From NCBI GenBank assembly GCA_947483345.1, contig CANKNL010000080.1, positions 1 to 10,986 on the forward strand: a DNA stretch of 10,986 nucleotides, in the 5' to 3' direction. Under the pieces are notes generated by a model, which worked only from the letters and a program-made list of their open reading frames with translations, did not search any database and was not told where the DNA came from. Below are positions 1-7,164 of this stretch, piece after piece. The position numbers and the translations under genes are program-made. This stretch comes from Chitinophagaceae bacterium (GTDB taxonomy: Bacteria; Bacteroidota; Bacteroidia; Chitinophagales; Chitinophagaceae). How positions within the stretch are numbered: position 1 is the first letter of the stretch; each line of letters opens with the position of its first letter.

Positions 1-1955
1 ATATTGGGGAAGATCTGTTCTATTTAAAAAAATACAGCGAGGCAGAAAAAGAATTGCTGGAAGTATATCCAATAACAAAAGAAAAAAAAATGTACCGGGT
101 AGCCTCGGGCATGGCGCTTAGCCTCGGCAAATTATATTACGAAACAAAACAAACAGACAAATCAATTGAGTATTTTGAATTTGCTGCCGAATATGCCAAT
201 AGTAGTGGTGAAAAAGAAAAATCAATTGAAGCGCTTACTTTTTTAGGGCAAATTAATAAAGATAAAGGCAAAACAGAAAACGCGGAAACCGATTTTAAAA
301 AGGCCGCTGTTATTGTAACTGAATATAAAATTGCTTTAGGCTGGGAGCCCTTTTATCAGCTGGGATTTTTATATTATACTCAAAATAAATTCGATAGTGC
401 TTTGGTGTATTTTAAAAAGGCGGTAGAGCTGCTCGACAAAAACTCTGAAAATTTGTATGGTGGGGAAGAAGCCAGGAAAATTTTTAATAATGACCCCAAA
501 AAATCTGATCTCTACAATAAGATCACATTTTCTTACTACAACCTGGGTAATATCAACCAGGCCTGGGCCTATGCCAACAGAGGTAATATTGCGGGTATAA
601 AGGAATTGTCCGGTACTTTATCCGCTTCATCCAACAACGAAGAAAAAAATGAAGCATTAAAAAAACTGCTTGCCATGCAGCAGTTTAAAAAAGCCCTGGA
701 AAACACGCTTGAAAAACAGGAAGGATTGGCAAAAGAAGAAACCCTGAAGAAGATAGAAATTGTGGAAACCGAGTACAATAACTTTATAGAGGATGTTAGA
801 GCAAAATACCCTGAGCTAGCAGTATACTTTGCCAGGTCTAACGCAGATGAATTTAATAATTACAAAAGTAAATTGCCCGAGGATATAGCAGTGTTGTTAT
901 ATCTTCTTAACAATAATACCTTAATGATATTTTCATTAACAAAAGAAAAACTTTCAGTTGATACCATGACGGTTGATGTTACCGCCAAAGTAAAATCTTT
1001 TATTGAAGCAATAAAAAATACATCAAAGCAAACCGGCACTGGTGCACTGGCCCTAAGATCTGAACCGGTAGATGAAGAAAAGCCTGCCGGCAATGTAGAA
1101 TTTAAAGATCTGTCGGGTCAGTTATATAATATGCTGATTAAAACAGTTGCCGATAAAATAAACGGCAAGAAAAAATTGTGCATCATTCCTACCGGCGTTT
1201 TCAGCAATATGCCTTTTCAGTGCCTGGGTACTAAAACTGCCAATAATGGCTTTAAATTTTTGATAGAAGATTACAGTGTTTTTTACACCAACAAAATGTC
1301 GGTATTCAATACGGGCGAAAAAGAGACACCCCAAAAAACAAACATGAACTCCTTTGCTGCATTTGGTGTACCCGATGCAACCTTAAGTTTTAATATAGAT
1401 GAGGTAAAAGAAATTGGAAAAATTTTGGGATCAGATTCAACGGTGTATTCCGATGCAAGGGCTACTGAAAGTATGGCAAAGCAAAGTCTGCGTAATAAAA
1501 AGTACATTCACTTTGCTACACATGGTGTGTTAAATTATTCATCAGATTATTCACAATCTTACCTGAAACTATTACCAGATAAAGACACCAGCAATGGAAA
1601 CAACGGACAATTAACCATGAGAGAAATTCAGGGGCTGGGAATAAGTGATTGCAACATGGTGATACTGTCTGCATGCCAAACGGCGGTAAGCAAGGAATTG
1701 GTAAAGGGCTGGAACATTTCGCCGGCCAATTCGTTTTTGATTAGTAACGTAAAAACAGTGGTAGCCAGTTTGTGGAAAGTAGCCGATGAGCCTACAGGAT
1801 TATTAATGCAATATTTTTATGAAAATCTTTCTTCAGCTGCATCCATTAATAAAGCAGATGCGTTGCGATTGGCCCAGGTTAAATTAAGCCAGAATCCCCG
1901 ATTCAGCCACCCTAATTATTGGGGAGCGTTTGTGTTATATGGAGATTGGCGATAA
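1..1955 (+). CDS. TPR-CHAT domain caspase-like protease (5' end missing)
   Basis: The reading frame is open from position 3, where the first codons already encode TPR-like helix sequence (ending YSEAEKELLEVY). The gene is therefore cut by the window edge, and the TTG at 54 is not its true start. The visible 650 residues begin with several degenerate TPR helices (about residues 1-195, e.g. 'YQLGFLYYTQNKFDSALVYF'), then an 'AYANRGNIAGIKEL' segment typical of the step from TPR to CHAT, a charged helical linker, and a C-terminal CHAT domain (about 275-650). CHAT domains are caspase/separase-fold cysteine peptidases. Both catalytic residues are visible: His in 'HFATHG' (codon 1521-1523) and Cys in 'LSACQT' (codon 1674-1676). 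The late 'VVASLWKVADEPT' stretch is also characteristic. The TPR part probably binds a partner or target and the CHAT part cleaves protein. Whether it is cytoplasmic or exported cannot be judged without the N-terminus. The substrate is unknown. Confidence 0.92.
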   Translation, partial: IGEDLFYLKKYSEAEKELLEVYPITKEKKMYRVASGMALSLGKLYYETKQTDKSIEYFEFAAEYANSSGEKEKSIEALTFLGQINKDKGKTENAETDFKKAAVIVTEYKIALGWEPFYQLGFLYYTQNKFDSALVYFKKAVELLDKNSENLYGGEEARKIFNNDPKKSDLYNKITFSYYNLGNINQAWAYANRGNIAGIKELSGTLSASSNNEEKNEALKKLLAMQQFKKALENTLEKQEGLAKEETLKKIEIVETEYNNFIEDVRAKYPELAVYFARSNADEFNNYKSKLPEDIAVLLYLLNNNTLMIFSLTKEKLSVDTMTVDVTAKVKSFIEAIKNTSKQTGTGALALRSEPVDEEKPAGNVEFKDLSGQLYNMLIKTVADKINGKKKLCIIPTGVFSNMPFQCLGTKTANNGFKFLIEDYSVFYTNKMSVFNTGEKETPQKTNMNSFAAFGVPDATLSFNIDEVKEIGKILGSDSTVYSDARATESMAKQSLRNKKYIHFATHGVLNYSSDYSQSYLKLLPDKDTSNGNNGQLTMREIQGLGISDCNMVILSACQTAVSKELVKGWNISPANSFLISNVKTVVASLWKVADEPTGLLMQYFYENLSSAASINKADALRLAQVKLSQNPRFSHPNYWGAFVLYGDWR

Positions 1956-1959
1956 ATAA

Positions 1960-2008
1960 ATACCCTCTGTAGGGTATGTATAAATATACTTTTAGGAGTT
2001 ACTTTTAA
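1960..2008 (+). promoter_or_regulatory. Candidate promoter/operator of the astacin gene
   Basis: A perfect inverted repeat, ATACCCT-CTGT-AGGGTAT (1960-1977), lies just after the CHAT stop codon. After 21 bases comes TTACTTTTAA (1999-2008), which contains TACTTTTA, one mismatch from the Bacteroidota -7 element TAnnTTTG. The ATG follows 18 bases later at 2027. An overlapping alternative TACTTTTA lies at 1987-1994. No T-tract directly follows the repeat, so a protein-binding site is favoured over a terminator, though a weak hairpin terminator for the CHAT gene is possible. The same layout occurs upstream of the 456-residue gene at 10921. Confidence 0.5.
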
Positions 2009-2026
2009 AAATTAAATAAACAAATT

Positions 2027-3403
2027 ATGAAAAAAATTTTTTTACTGATGACCGGCATTCTGTTTTTAATATTTGAAACCAATGCCCAAAAACTGCCACT
2101 GGGCCCCAAGCCATTTAAAGCCCCTTGTACAACACTGATAGGTAACACTTTACTTCCGGTAGCCATAGATACAGCCAAGGGGAGAAGTGTAGCAAATAAT
2201 GATATCATATGGGAAAATGGTGATGTGATTTTGGTAAGATTTATGGATAATGTTGGCAGCCAGCAATTGCGTAACATGATTATGCAGCACGCAAAAAGCT
2301 GGGAAAGCTATGCTAATATTACCTTCAAATTTGTACCAGATAATACGCCAATAACCAATATCAGGGTTAAACTTGGAGGCAGAGAAGATAAGATAGGACA
2401 TAACTCACGCCTGGGAATAGGCTGCAACGACGTTCCTCAAAATTTACAAACACTCAACCTGGATACGTCAGATTTTATTGATTATAAGGCTTACCTGGAT
2501 CAATATAAAAACGGTGGAGCCTTTTTACAATATCTTAAAAGCAAGGGAACCGATTTTAAGAACTATACATACAAGGATTTTTATAATGATGTAAATGCTT
2601 TTAAAGATCCCAATATGAAATGGAATTACGAAGCTATGCGGGGCACCACAGCGCATGAGTTTGGCCATTCTCTTGGACTGCTTCATGAACAAAGTTATCC
2701 TAATGGGATAAAGTGGAACAAGGATACGGTGTATAAATACTATGCCGAATACCAGGGTTGGGATAAAGAAAAAGTTGATTTTAATGTGCTGGAAGCAAGC
2801 GATTTTTTTTATACAAATGGCACGTCTTATGATCCGGTATCCATTATGCATTACCCTGTAGAAGCCTGGCAAACACTAGATGGGTATACCGTAGGGTATA
2901 ACAACGACCTGTCTGAAGGGGATAAAAAAATAATAGCAGCTTTGTATCCTAAGGGTCAAAAGGTATCAAAACTTGCGGTACCTAAAATTAAAATTACCAA
3001 TATTGGTTATGGGGATGTAAAGATGGATAATGTAAAAAAGGGGATTTTGATTTACCCGTCTTTTGACATCAGTACCAGCGCCGTTTTAGGATCCGTATAT
3101 TTTGTAGCCAGATTAACCACCGAAGATGGTGAATATTATATTCCAACAGCGAATGAAAATTATAGCTGGAACAAAATGGCTGCAACATATATAAAAATGA
3201 AGCTGCTACCAAGTTCAAAAACAAGCTATAATAAAAGCGGCCAAAAAAATCTTGAACTATTTTTCCCATTCAAAGAAATGCCGGACCTAGAGGGGAAAAA
3301 AGTAAAAATTCAATTTTCGGTGTATCAGGATGATGTGGTGAACAACAGGTATCAAAAACTAACTTTTAATTTCTTGTCGTCTCCTTTAACAGTACCTAAA
3401 TAG
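2027..3403 (+). CDS. Secreted astacin-like (M12A) zinc metalloprotease
   Basis: The 458-residue product starts with a signal peptide (MKKIFLLMTGILFLIFETNAQ, cleavage after about residue 21). A catalytic domain spans about residues 60-310. It carries the extended astacin zinc motif HEFGHSLGLLHEQ, with ligands H210, H214 and H220, catalytic base E211 and the family Glu E221. The Met-turn SIMHY (272-276) supplies M274 and the astacin Tyr Y276. All expected active-site residues are present, so it should be an active endopeptidase in the periplasm or outside the cell. The remaining 140 or so residues look beta-rich and are not recognised; no clear type IX secretion C-terminal domain is seen. The stretch before the catalytic core may act as a short propeptide. 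It follows the CHAT gene by 71 bases but has its own candidate promoter. The start is chosen because the signal peptide begins exactly at this ATG. The natural substrate is unknown. Confidence 0.93.
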   Translation: MKKIFLLMTGILFLIFETNAQKLPLGPKPFKAPCTTLIGNTLLPVAIDTAKGRSVANNDIIWENGDVILVRFMDNVGSQQLRNMIMQHAKSWESYANITFKFVPDNTPITNIRVKLGGREDKIGHNSRLGIGCNDVPQNLQTLNLDTSDFIDYKAYLDQYKNGGAFLQYLKSKGTDFKNYTYKDFYNDVNAFKDPNMKWNYEAMRGTTAHEFGHSLGLLHEQSYPNGIKWNKDTVYKYYAEYQGWDKEKVDFNVLEASDFFYTNGTSYDPVSIMHYPVEAWQTLDGYTVGYNNDLSEGDKKIIAALYPKGQKVSKLAVPKIKITNIGYGDVKMDNVKKGILIYPSFDISTSAVLGSVYFVARLTTEDGEYYIPTANENYSWNKMAATYIKMKLLPSSKTSYNKSGQKNLELFFPFKEMPDLEGKKVKIQFSVYQDDVVNNRYQKLTFNFLSSPLTVPK

Positions 3404-3443
3404 ACGCCAGGTATTATATAAGAATAAAAAATTTCAACAACCG

Positions 3444-3473
3444 ATCGGCCGTGCTTTTTAAAGTGCGGCCGAT
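3444..3473. terminator. Bidirectional hairpin terminator between convergent genes
   Basis: The arms ATCGGCCG (3444-3451) and CGGCCGAT (3466-3473) pair perfectly. The stem extends inward by two G-T wobbles and one C-G pair. On the plus strand the stem is followed by TTTTAATTTTG, fitting termination of the astacin gene. On the minus strand it begins one base after the helicase stop codon and is followed, about 14 bases on, by a run of six T. It sits exactly between the two convergent stop codons. Confidence 0.8.
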
Positions 3474-3474
3474 T

Positions 3475-5937
3475 TTAATTTTGCTTTTTATGTGTTGCCA
3501 GCACCATTCTTAACTCGCCGTAACTGATATTTTTAGGCAAATTATCAATTAATGTTTTATGGCTTAGTAAGCCATGTTTAGCAACAGCCTCTTTAACGAA
3601 TTTTTGTTTTTCTTTACTAACCAATTCGTTGATTTCAATTTCTCCGGTTCCTACAAAATAAGCCAGATGCCCCTCAATGGTGCTGGATGTAAAATTTCTT
3701 TCTTGGGCAATTGCCGCTATATCTTTTCCGGATTTATATAAATTAAATGACACCGTTTTGGTATCTACCTTTGGTTCTGTTGCCCTTGGTTTTCTTTCTC
3801 TTTTCGGGTTGCCTAATTGGGCGTTCATATTTGTTTCCAGGTTGTACCTGTCACAAAAACTATCTACAGCTTCCAGAATTTCGTCTCCATATTTTTCAGC
3901 TTTTGCTTTTCCGAAACCACTGATCAGCGTCAGGTCTTTTTTTGTGCGGGGCAGGTACGTACTTATTTCCTTTAAAGAAACCTGGTTAGCCACCATGTAA
4001 ATGGGTTGTCCGGTTTCGGAGCAAATCATATTACGCCAACGCTTAAGCGTATCATATAATTCGGCATTTGGTGTCTCTGATTTTTCCTCTGTTGTATCAA
4101 CGGCATAACAGGTTATATTAAAACGGGGCATTACATATTTCAGCTTGTGGTGTAAAAATCCGGTTACCGAAAATGGTTGTTTACAATAGTGTAAAAAGAA
4201 ATTGCAATTGTACAACGCCAACGACAGATCATACAGTTTTTCATTTATGGCTGTTGCGGTGTCTTTATGTTCTGTGATCAGGGGATGTGCTTGTACTGTG
4301 CTTATTAATTTTTCAAGTTTTGGAATAAAATGATTGGCGGCGTCTGAAATTCTTTTTTGAAGACTGGCGTTATTTTCTATAATGGGGTCGGCTTTCATTA
4401 GATGTGCAATATGCCCGATGAATTTTAGGCCCACTACTTTTTCTGCATCAAGCTGTTGTTTAAAATTTTCTAACCAGCCATTTGCCGCCGTGTTTAATTT
4501 ATTCAGATGTTGATGAATGTGAAAGGTAAGCTGATCAATTGCAGCGGAGATCTCTGTAAAAGAAAAAATATCTTCCAGTAATTGTTGTGTAAATAGCTGT
4601 CTGGCGCCCGCAAAACGGTCTACCAAAGAACCTTTATAAGCAAGAGACTGTTGTCCCTTAATCACATTTATATTACTATGAATTGCCGTTGGAGGAATTT
4701 TGCTCAGTAAAACTATCCCCGCCAGACTGGTACAACGACTTAAAGCCACATAAACCTGTCCGCTACTGAAAGCTGCCCCGGCATCAATCATCACTTTTTC
4801 AAATGTTAATCCCTGACTTTTGTGAATAGTTATTGCCCAGGCAAGGCGTAAAGGATATTGTGTAAATGTACCCAATGTTTCCTGTACCAGTTTTCCATCA
4901 GCACGGTTTAGTGAGTAGCGGCTGTTTTCCCAGGTTTCCATGCCTACTTCTATTTCTGTACCATCACAATCCACTTTAATTTTATCTTTTGAAAGCGAAT
5001 TGATCACACCAATCTTACCATTATAATATCTTTTTTGAATCACATCGTTTTTTAAAAACATGACCTGAGCTCCTACTTTTAAGCTCAATTCAAATTCTAC
5101 GGGATACATATTTTCCGGAAACTCATCTTCTATAATGGCCTGATAAGAAAAACCGGCTGTATGTAATTTATATAATTCCTTTTGATTAATTTGATCAGCC
5201 TGGTTGTTGTGCGAAGTAAGCGTTATATATTTCTCATCAGCCGGGGGGTGGAAATGTGGATCAAAGCGTAAGTGGAGATCTTCAAAATCATCAGCCTCCA
5301 TGTGATTATTGCGTACTTTATTTAAAAGGTTTACAAAGCTTTCTTCTTTTTGACGGTAAATCTTACTTAATTCAATTAATAAGGGAGACTGTTCTTTTAT
5401 AGCCAGGCTGTCGAAAAAGAAAGGCGACTCGTAATAGTCATTTAGAATACCCCACTCTTGGTTTTGTGCTACAGGGGGTAACTGGTGCAGATCGCCTATG
5501 CACAATAATTGTACGCCGCCAAATGGTAAATGATAGACTTTTCTTACGTTTTTAAGAATGGTATCAATAGCGTCCATGATATCGCAGCGGACCATACTGA
5601 TCTCGTCTATTACCAACAACTCCATTTTACGTAAAAGTTGTTGCCGCTGTTTGTTGTGCTTTACTTTTGCCAATAACTCTTCTTTGTTATGTTTGGTTGG
5701 CAAAAAAGGATGAAAAGGCAATTGAAATAAACTATGTAGTGTAACACCGCCTGCATTAATGGCTGCTACGCCGGTTGGTGCCGCCACTATGATATTTTTT
5801 GTGGAATTTTCTTTCAGATATTTTAAAAAAGTGGTTTTACCTGTACCCGCTTTACCGGTAAGAAAAATATTTTCATTCGTTTCTGTTACAAAGCGGTATG
5901 CCAGGTCAAAAATTTCGTTATGTTCAATCGGCTGCAT
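3475..5937 (-). CDS. PIF1-like DNA helicase with HRDC and C-terminal HTH domains
   Basis: The 820-residue protein is a superfamily 1B helicase of the PIF1/RecD2-like type. Visible motifs are Walker A GKAGTGKT (28-35), motif Ia APTGVAAINAGGVTLHS (53-69), Walker B VIDEIS with D111-E112, motif III GDLHQLPP (148-155), a late motif with HKSQGLTFEKV (about 370) and GQVYVALSRC (about 391-400), the usual 3' end of the ATPase core. A long helical segment of weak conservation follows (about 430-620). Next come an HRDC-like nucleic-acid-binding domain (about 625-692, including 'LISGFGKAKAEKYGDEIL') and a helix-turn-helix region (about 722-812) resembling the helicase C-terminal HTH family. It is a cytoplasmic ATP-driven helicase, probably 5'-3', acting in replication, repair or recombination; its specific role is unknown. 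This combination is known in Bacteroidota. The ATG at 5937 gives the normal spacing to Walker A. The gene has its own candidate promoter and lies downstream of ssb behind a strong terminator, so the two are probably transcribed separately. Confidence 0.93.
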   Translation of the reverse strand: MQPIEHNEIFDLAYRFVTETNENIFLTGKAGTGKTTFLKYLKENSTKNIIVAAPTGVAAINAGGVTLHSLFQLPFHPFLPTKHNKEELLAKVKHNKQRQQLLRKMELLVIDEISMVRCDIMDAIDTILKNVRKVYHLPFGGVQLLCIGDLHQLPPVAQNQEWGILNDYYESPFFFDSLAIKEQSPLLIELSKIYRQKEESFVNLLNKVRNNHMEADDFEDLHLRFDPHFHPPADEKYITLTSHNNQADQINQKELYKLHTAGFSYQAIIEDEFPENMYPVEFELSLKVGAQVMFLKNDVIQKRYYNGKIGVINSLSKDKIKVDCDGTEIEVGMETWENSRYSLNRADGKLVQETLGTFTQYPLRLAWAITIHKSQGLTFEKVMIDAGAAFSSGQVYVALSRCTSLAGIVLLSKIPPTAIHSNINVIKGQQSLAYKGSLVDRFAGARQLFTQQLLEDIFSFTEISAAIDQLTFHIHQHLNKLNTAANGWLENFKQQLDAEKVVGLKFIGHIAHLMKADPIIENNASLQKRISDAANHFIPKLEKLISTVQAHPLITEHKDTATAINEKLYDLSLALYNCNFFLHYCKQPFSVTGFLHHKLKYVMPRFNITCYAVDTTEEKSETPNAELYDTLKRWRNMICSETGQPIYMVANQVSLKEISTYLPRTKKDLTLISGFGKAKAEKYGDEILEAVDSFCDRYNLETNMNAQLGNPKRERKPRATEPKVDTKTVSFNLYKSGKDIAAIAQERNFTSSTIEGHLAYFVGTGEIEINELVSKEKQKFVKEAVAKHGLLSHKTLIDNLPKNISYGELRMVLATHKKQN

Positions 5938-5942
5938 GATAA

Positions 5943-5971
5943 TAAAGATAGAGCATAACAGTAAATCCCAA
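5943..5971 (-). promoter_or_regulatory. Candidate helicase promoter
   Basis: On the minus strand a TTG (5971-5969) is followed after 18 bases by TATCTTTA (5950-5943). These fit the Bacteroidota -33 (TTG) and -7 (TAnnTTTG, one mismatch) elements. The -7 element ends 5 bases before the helicase ATG, so the transcript would be almost leaderless, or a further promoter lies upstream. Just upstream is a direct repeat of GTTGAC at 5988-5993 and 5997-6002 (plus-strand reading), which could bind a regulator. Confidence 0.4.
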
Positions 5972-6082
5972 CCATTTAATTGAAGTTGTTGACCCTGTTG
6001 ACTCCGATGTTTTTCTCCAAAAAAACTGTTTTTTTCTGCTTGTGGTAAACCTGTGTTTTATTAACATTGCTGTGGGTTAAGT
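5972..6082. other. Intergenic region between helicase and ssb
   Basis: This spacer holds no plausible gene. It contains the GTTGAC direct repeat (5988-6002) and an A7-CTG-T7 inverted tract (6019-6035) that could bend DNA upstream of the helicase promoter. The remainder is AT-rich and unremarkable. Confidence 0.5.
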
Positions 6083-6137
6083 AAAAAAAAGATAGAAGGC
6101 TTTCACAAAGGGTACGTTGCAAAAGCCTTTCTATCTT
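6083..6137 (-). terminator. Rho-independent terminator of the ssb gene
   Basis: On the minus strand the arm at 6137-6122 (AAGATAGAAAGGCTTT) pairs with the arm at 6103-6089 (AAAGCCTTCTATCTT), with a single-base bulge. The two flank an 18-base loop and are followed by a run of T (complement of A at 6083-6090). It begins 11 bases after the ssb stop codon, so it should isolate ssb from the helicase gene. Confidence 0.88.
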
Positions 6138-6148
6138 AACAAGGGAAA

Positions 6149-6493
6149 TTATGCAGTGGCCTTACTCCCCAGCATCAGTAATTCATTTACCTCTACTTCG
6201 GAAATGAATTTTTTGATGCCTTCTTTATCTGTATAGCTGCGGCTGATAAGTTTGCCTTCTATGGCAACCTCGCTTCCTTTGTTTAAAAACTTTTCAACGA
6301 TGTCTGCAATCTTGCCCCAGGCAACGAGGTTATGCCATGTTGTTTCTTTAACCTTTTCGCCTTTTGCATTACGGTAGACCTCGTTTGTGGCAATACTGAA
6401 GCGGGCCAGTTTTTTGCCGCTTTGTGTGTTTTTAACTTCCGGCGCATTGCCCAGGTTACCGATAAGTTGAACTTTGTTTTTTAATGTGTACAT
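6149..6493 (-). CDS. ssb: Short single-stranded DNA-binding protein
   Basis: The 114-residue protein is a bacterial SSB OB-fold over nearly its whole length. Landmarks are 'NKVQLIGNLGNAPEVK', 'FSIATNEVYRN', the aromatic 'TTWHNLVAWGKIADIVEKFL' (W53, W59) and 'KGSEVAIEGKL'. It binds single-stranded DNA, normally as a tetramer, in replication, repair or recombination. Canonical SSBs are about 150-180 residues and end in an acidic tail (DDDIPF-like) that recruits partner proteins. Here the protein stops at 'LLMLGSKATA' with no linker and no acidic tip, so it is probably an accessory paralogue, with the main SSB elsewhere in the genome. Such short SSBs are common in Bacteroidota. The gene is monocistronic, with a strong terminator, and is divergent from the zinc-ribbon gene at 6708. 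Confidence 0.93.
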   Translation of the reverse strand: MYTLKNKVQLIGNLGNAPEVKNTQSGKKLARFSIATNEVYRNAKGEKVKETTWHNLVAWGKIADIVEKFLNKGSEVAIEGKLISRSYTDKEGIKKFISEVEVNELLMLGSKATA

Positions 6494-6511
6494 GTTTTTA
6501 AGTTTTGTGTC

Positions 6512-6524
6512 CCGCCAAAAGCGG
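6512..6524 (-). promoter_or_regulatory. Small GC hairpin in the ssb leader
   Basis: CCGC-CAAAA-GCGG (same arms on the minus strand: CCGC-TTTTG-GCGG) sits 18-30 bases before the ssb ATG in an otherwise AT-rich leader. It could form a small mRNA stem-loop affecting translation or stability. Only four pairs are certain, so chance is possible. Confidence 0.25.
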
Positions 6525-6551
6525 CAACGGTTTTTATTTTATTTCAACCAG

Positions 6552-6573
6552 CCGGAGTAAACGTTATTTCCGG
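6552..6573. promoter_or_regulatory. Palindromic site CCGGA-N12-TCCGG upstream of ssb
   Basis: The arms CCGGA (6552-6556) and TCCGG (6569-6573) are symmetric around a central AACGTT palindrome (6560-6565). Its symmetry and location 59-80 bases upstream of the ssb ATG fit a dimeric repressor or activator site. No known regulator is recognised. Confidence 0.3.
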
Positions 6574-6629
6574 TTGACTATGCAAAGGTGTGCTTGATAG
6601 AAAAGGCGAGTCGGAACTTATACATTTAC

Positions 6630-6651
6630 TTACATGTGTATGTGTATGTAA
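6630..6651. promoter_or_regulatory. TTACAT-N10-ATGTAA inverted repeat in the divergent spacer
   Basis: TTACAT (6630-6635) and ATGTAA (6646-6651) form a 22-base inverted repeat whose interior is an alternating purine/pyrimidine tract (GTGTATGTGT). It lies between the divergent ssb and zinc-ribbon genes, 56 bases before the latter's ATG, so a regulator bound here could control either gene. Confidence 0.35.
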
Positions 6652-6707
6652 ACGGATGCAATTAAAAAACGTAAAACAACATTTTTATTAAAACTCAAGC
6701 CTGTACT

Positions 6708-7085
6708 ATGTTAAAACAAAAAGAAACCAAACCCTGCCTGCTTTGTGAAAAACCACTAAAAGGCAGAAGCGATAAAAAATTTTGTGATGATTATTGCCGG
6801 GCAGCCTATAATAATGATCTTAAAAGCGCAGCCAATAACTACATTCGAAACGTAAATCATGCACTTGGAAAAAATCGACGTATACTCGAATCGTTGCTTC
6901 CGGAAGCTGAACAAACAGTAAAAGCCAATAAGGATAAACTTATAGAAAAAGGGTTTCAGTTTAAATATCACACACACCGGTATTGTGCCCTAAACGGCAA
7001 TATGTATTTTTATTGTTATGAATATGGTTACTTGCCACTGGAAAACAATTGGCTTTTAATTGTAAAAAAAACGACACCTAAATAA
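6708..7085 (+). CDS. Small zinc-ribbon protein of unknown function
   Basis: The 125-residue cytoplasmic protein has an N-terminal four-cysteine zinc site: C10-x2-C13-x12-C26-x3-C30, in the style 'CLLCEKPL...KKFCDDYCR'. This resembles the DUF2116-type zinc ribbons often annotated in Bacteroidota. A basic helical stretch follows ('AANNYIRNVNHALGKNRRILESLL', in parts), then an aromatic, Tyr-rich C-terminal half ending with 'NNWLLIVKKTTPK'. It has no signal peptide or membrane segment. Zinc ribbons of this form often bind nucleic acid or protein, and its divergent placement next to ssb is consistent with a DNA-related or regulatory role, but that is inference. The ATG at 6708 is chosen because it leaves nine residues before the first cysteine and no better start lies upstream. 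Confidence 0.85.
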   Translation: MLKQKETKPCLLCEKPLKGRSDKKFCDDYCRAAYNNDLKSAANNYIRNVNHALGKNRRILESLLPEAEQTVKANKDKLIEKGFQFKYHTHRYCALNGNMYFYCYEYGYLPLENNWLLIVKKTTPK

Positions 7086-7144
7086 GCTGTTTACAATCAT
7101 GAATTTGACGTTGATAAATATTAACTTATGCAACAATAATAAAG

Positions 7145-7152
7145 TAATTTTG
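7145..7152 (+). promoter_or_regulatory. Candidate -7 element of the adhesin gene
   Basis: TAATTTTG matches the Bacteroidota -7 consensus TAnnTTTG exactly. No good TTG -33 element is found at the usual distance upstream. If used, transcription would start near 7156-7160, leaving only a very short leader before the TTG start at 7165. Confidence 0.35.
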
Positions 7153-7164
7153 TATGCTTAATTA

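Noticed and set aside
54..56. TTG as start of the first gene
   Set aside because: The frame is open to the window edge and codes TPR-like sequence upstream, so this is an internal Leu codon of a truncated gene.
2525..2872. 115-codon minus-strand open frame
   Set aside because: It is antisense to the catalytic core of the astacin gene, which has intact motifs; it is a shadow frame.
3677..4000. 107-codon open frame on the plus strand
   Set aside because: It lies wholly inside the helicase gene, antisense to the HRDC/HTH region, and has no recognisable domain; it is a shadow frame.
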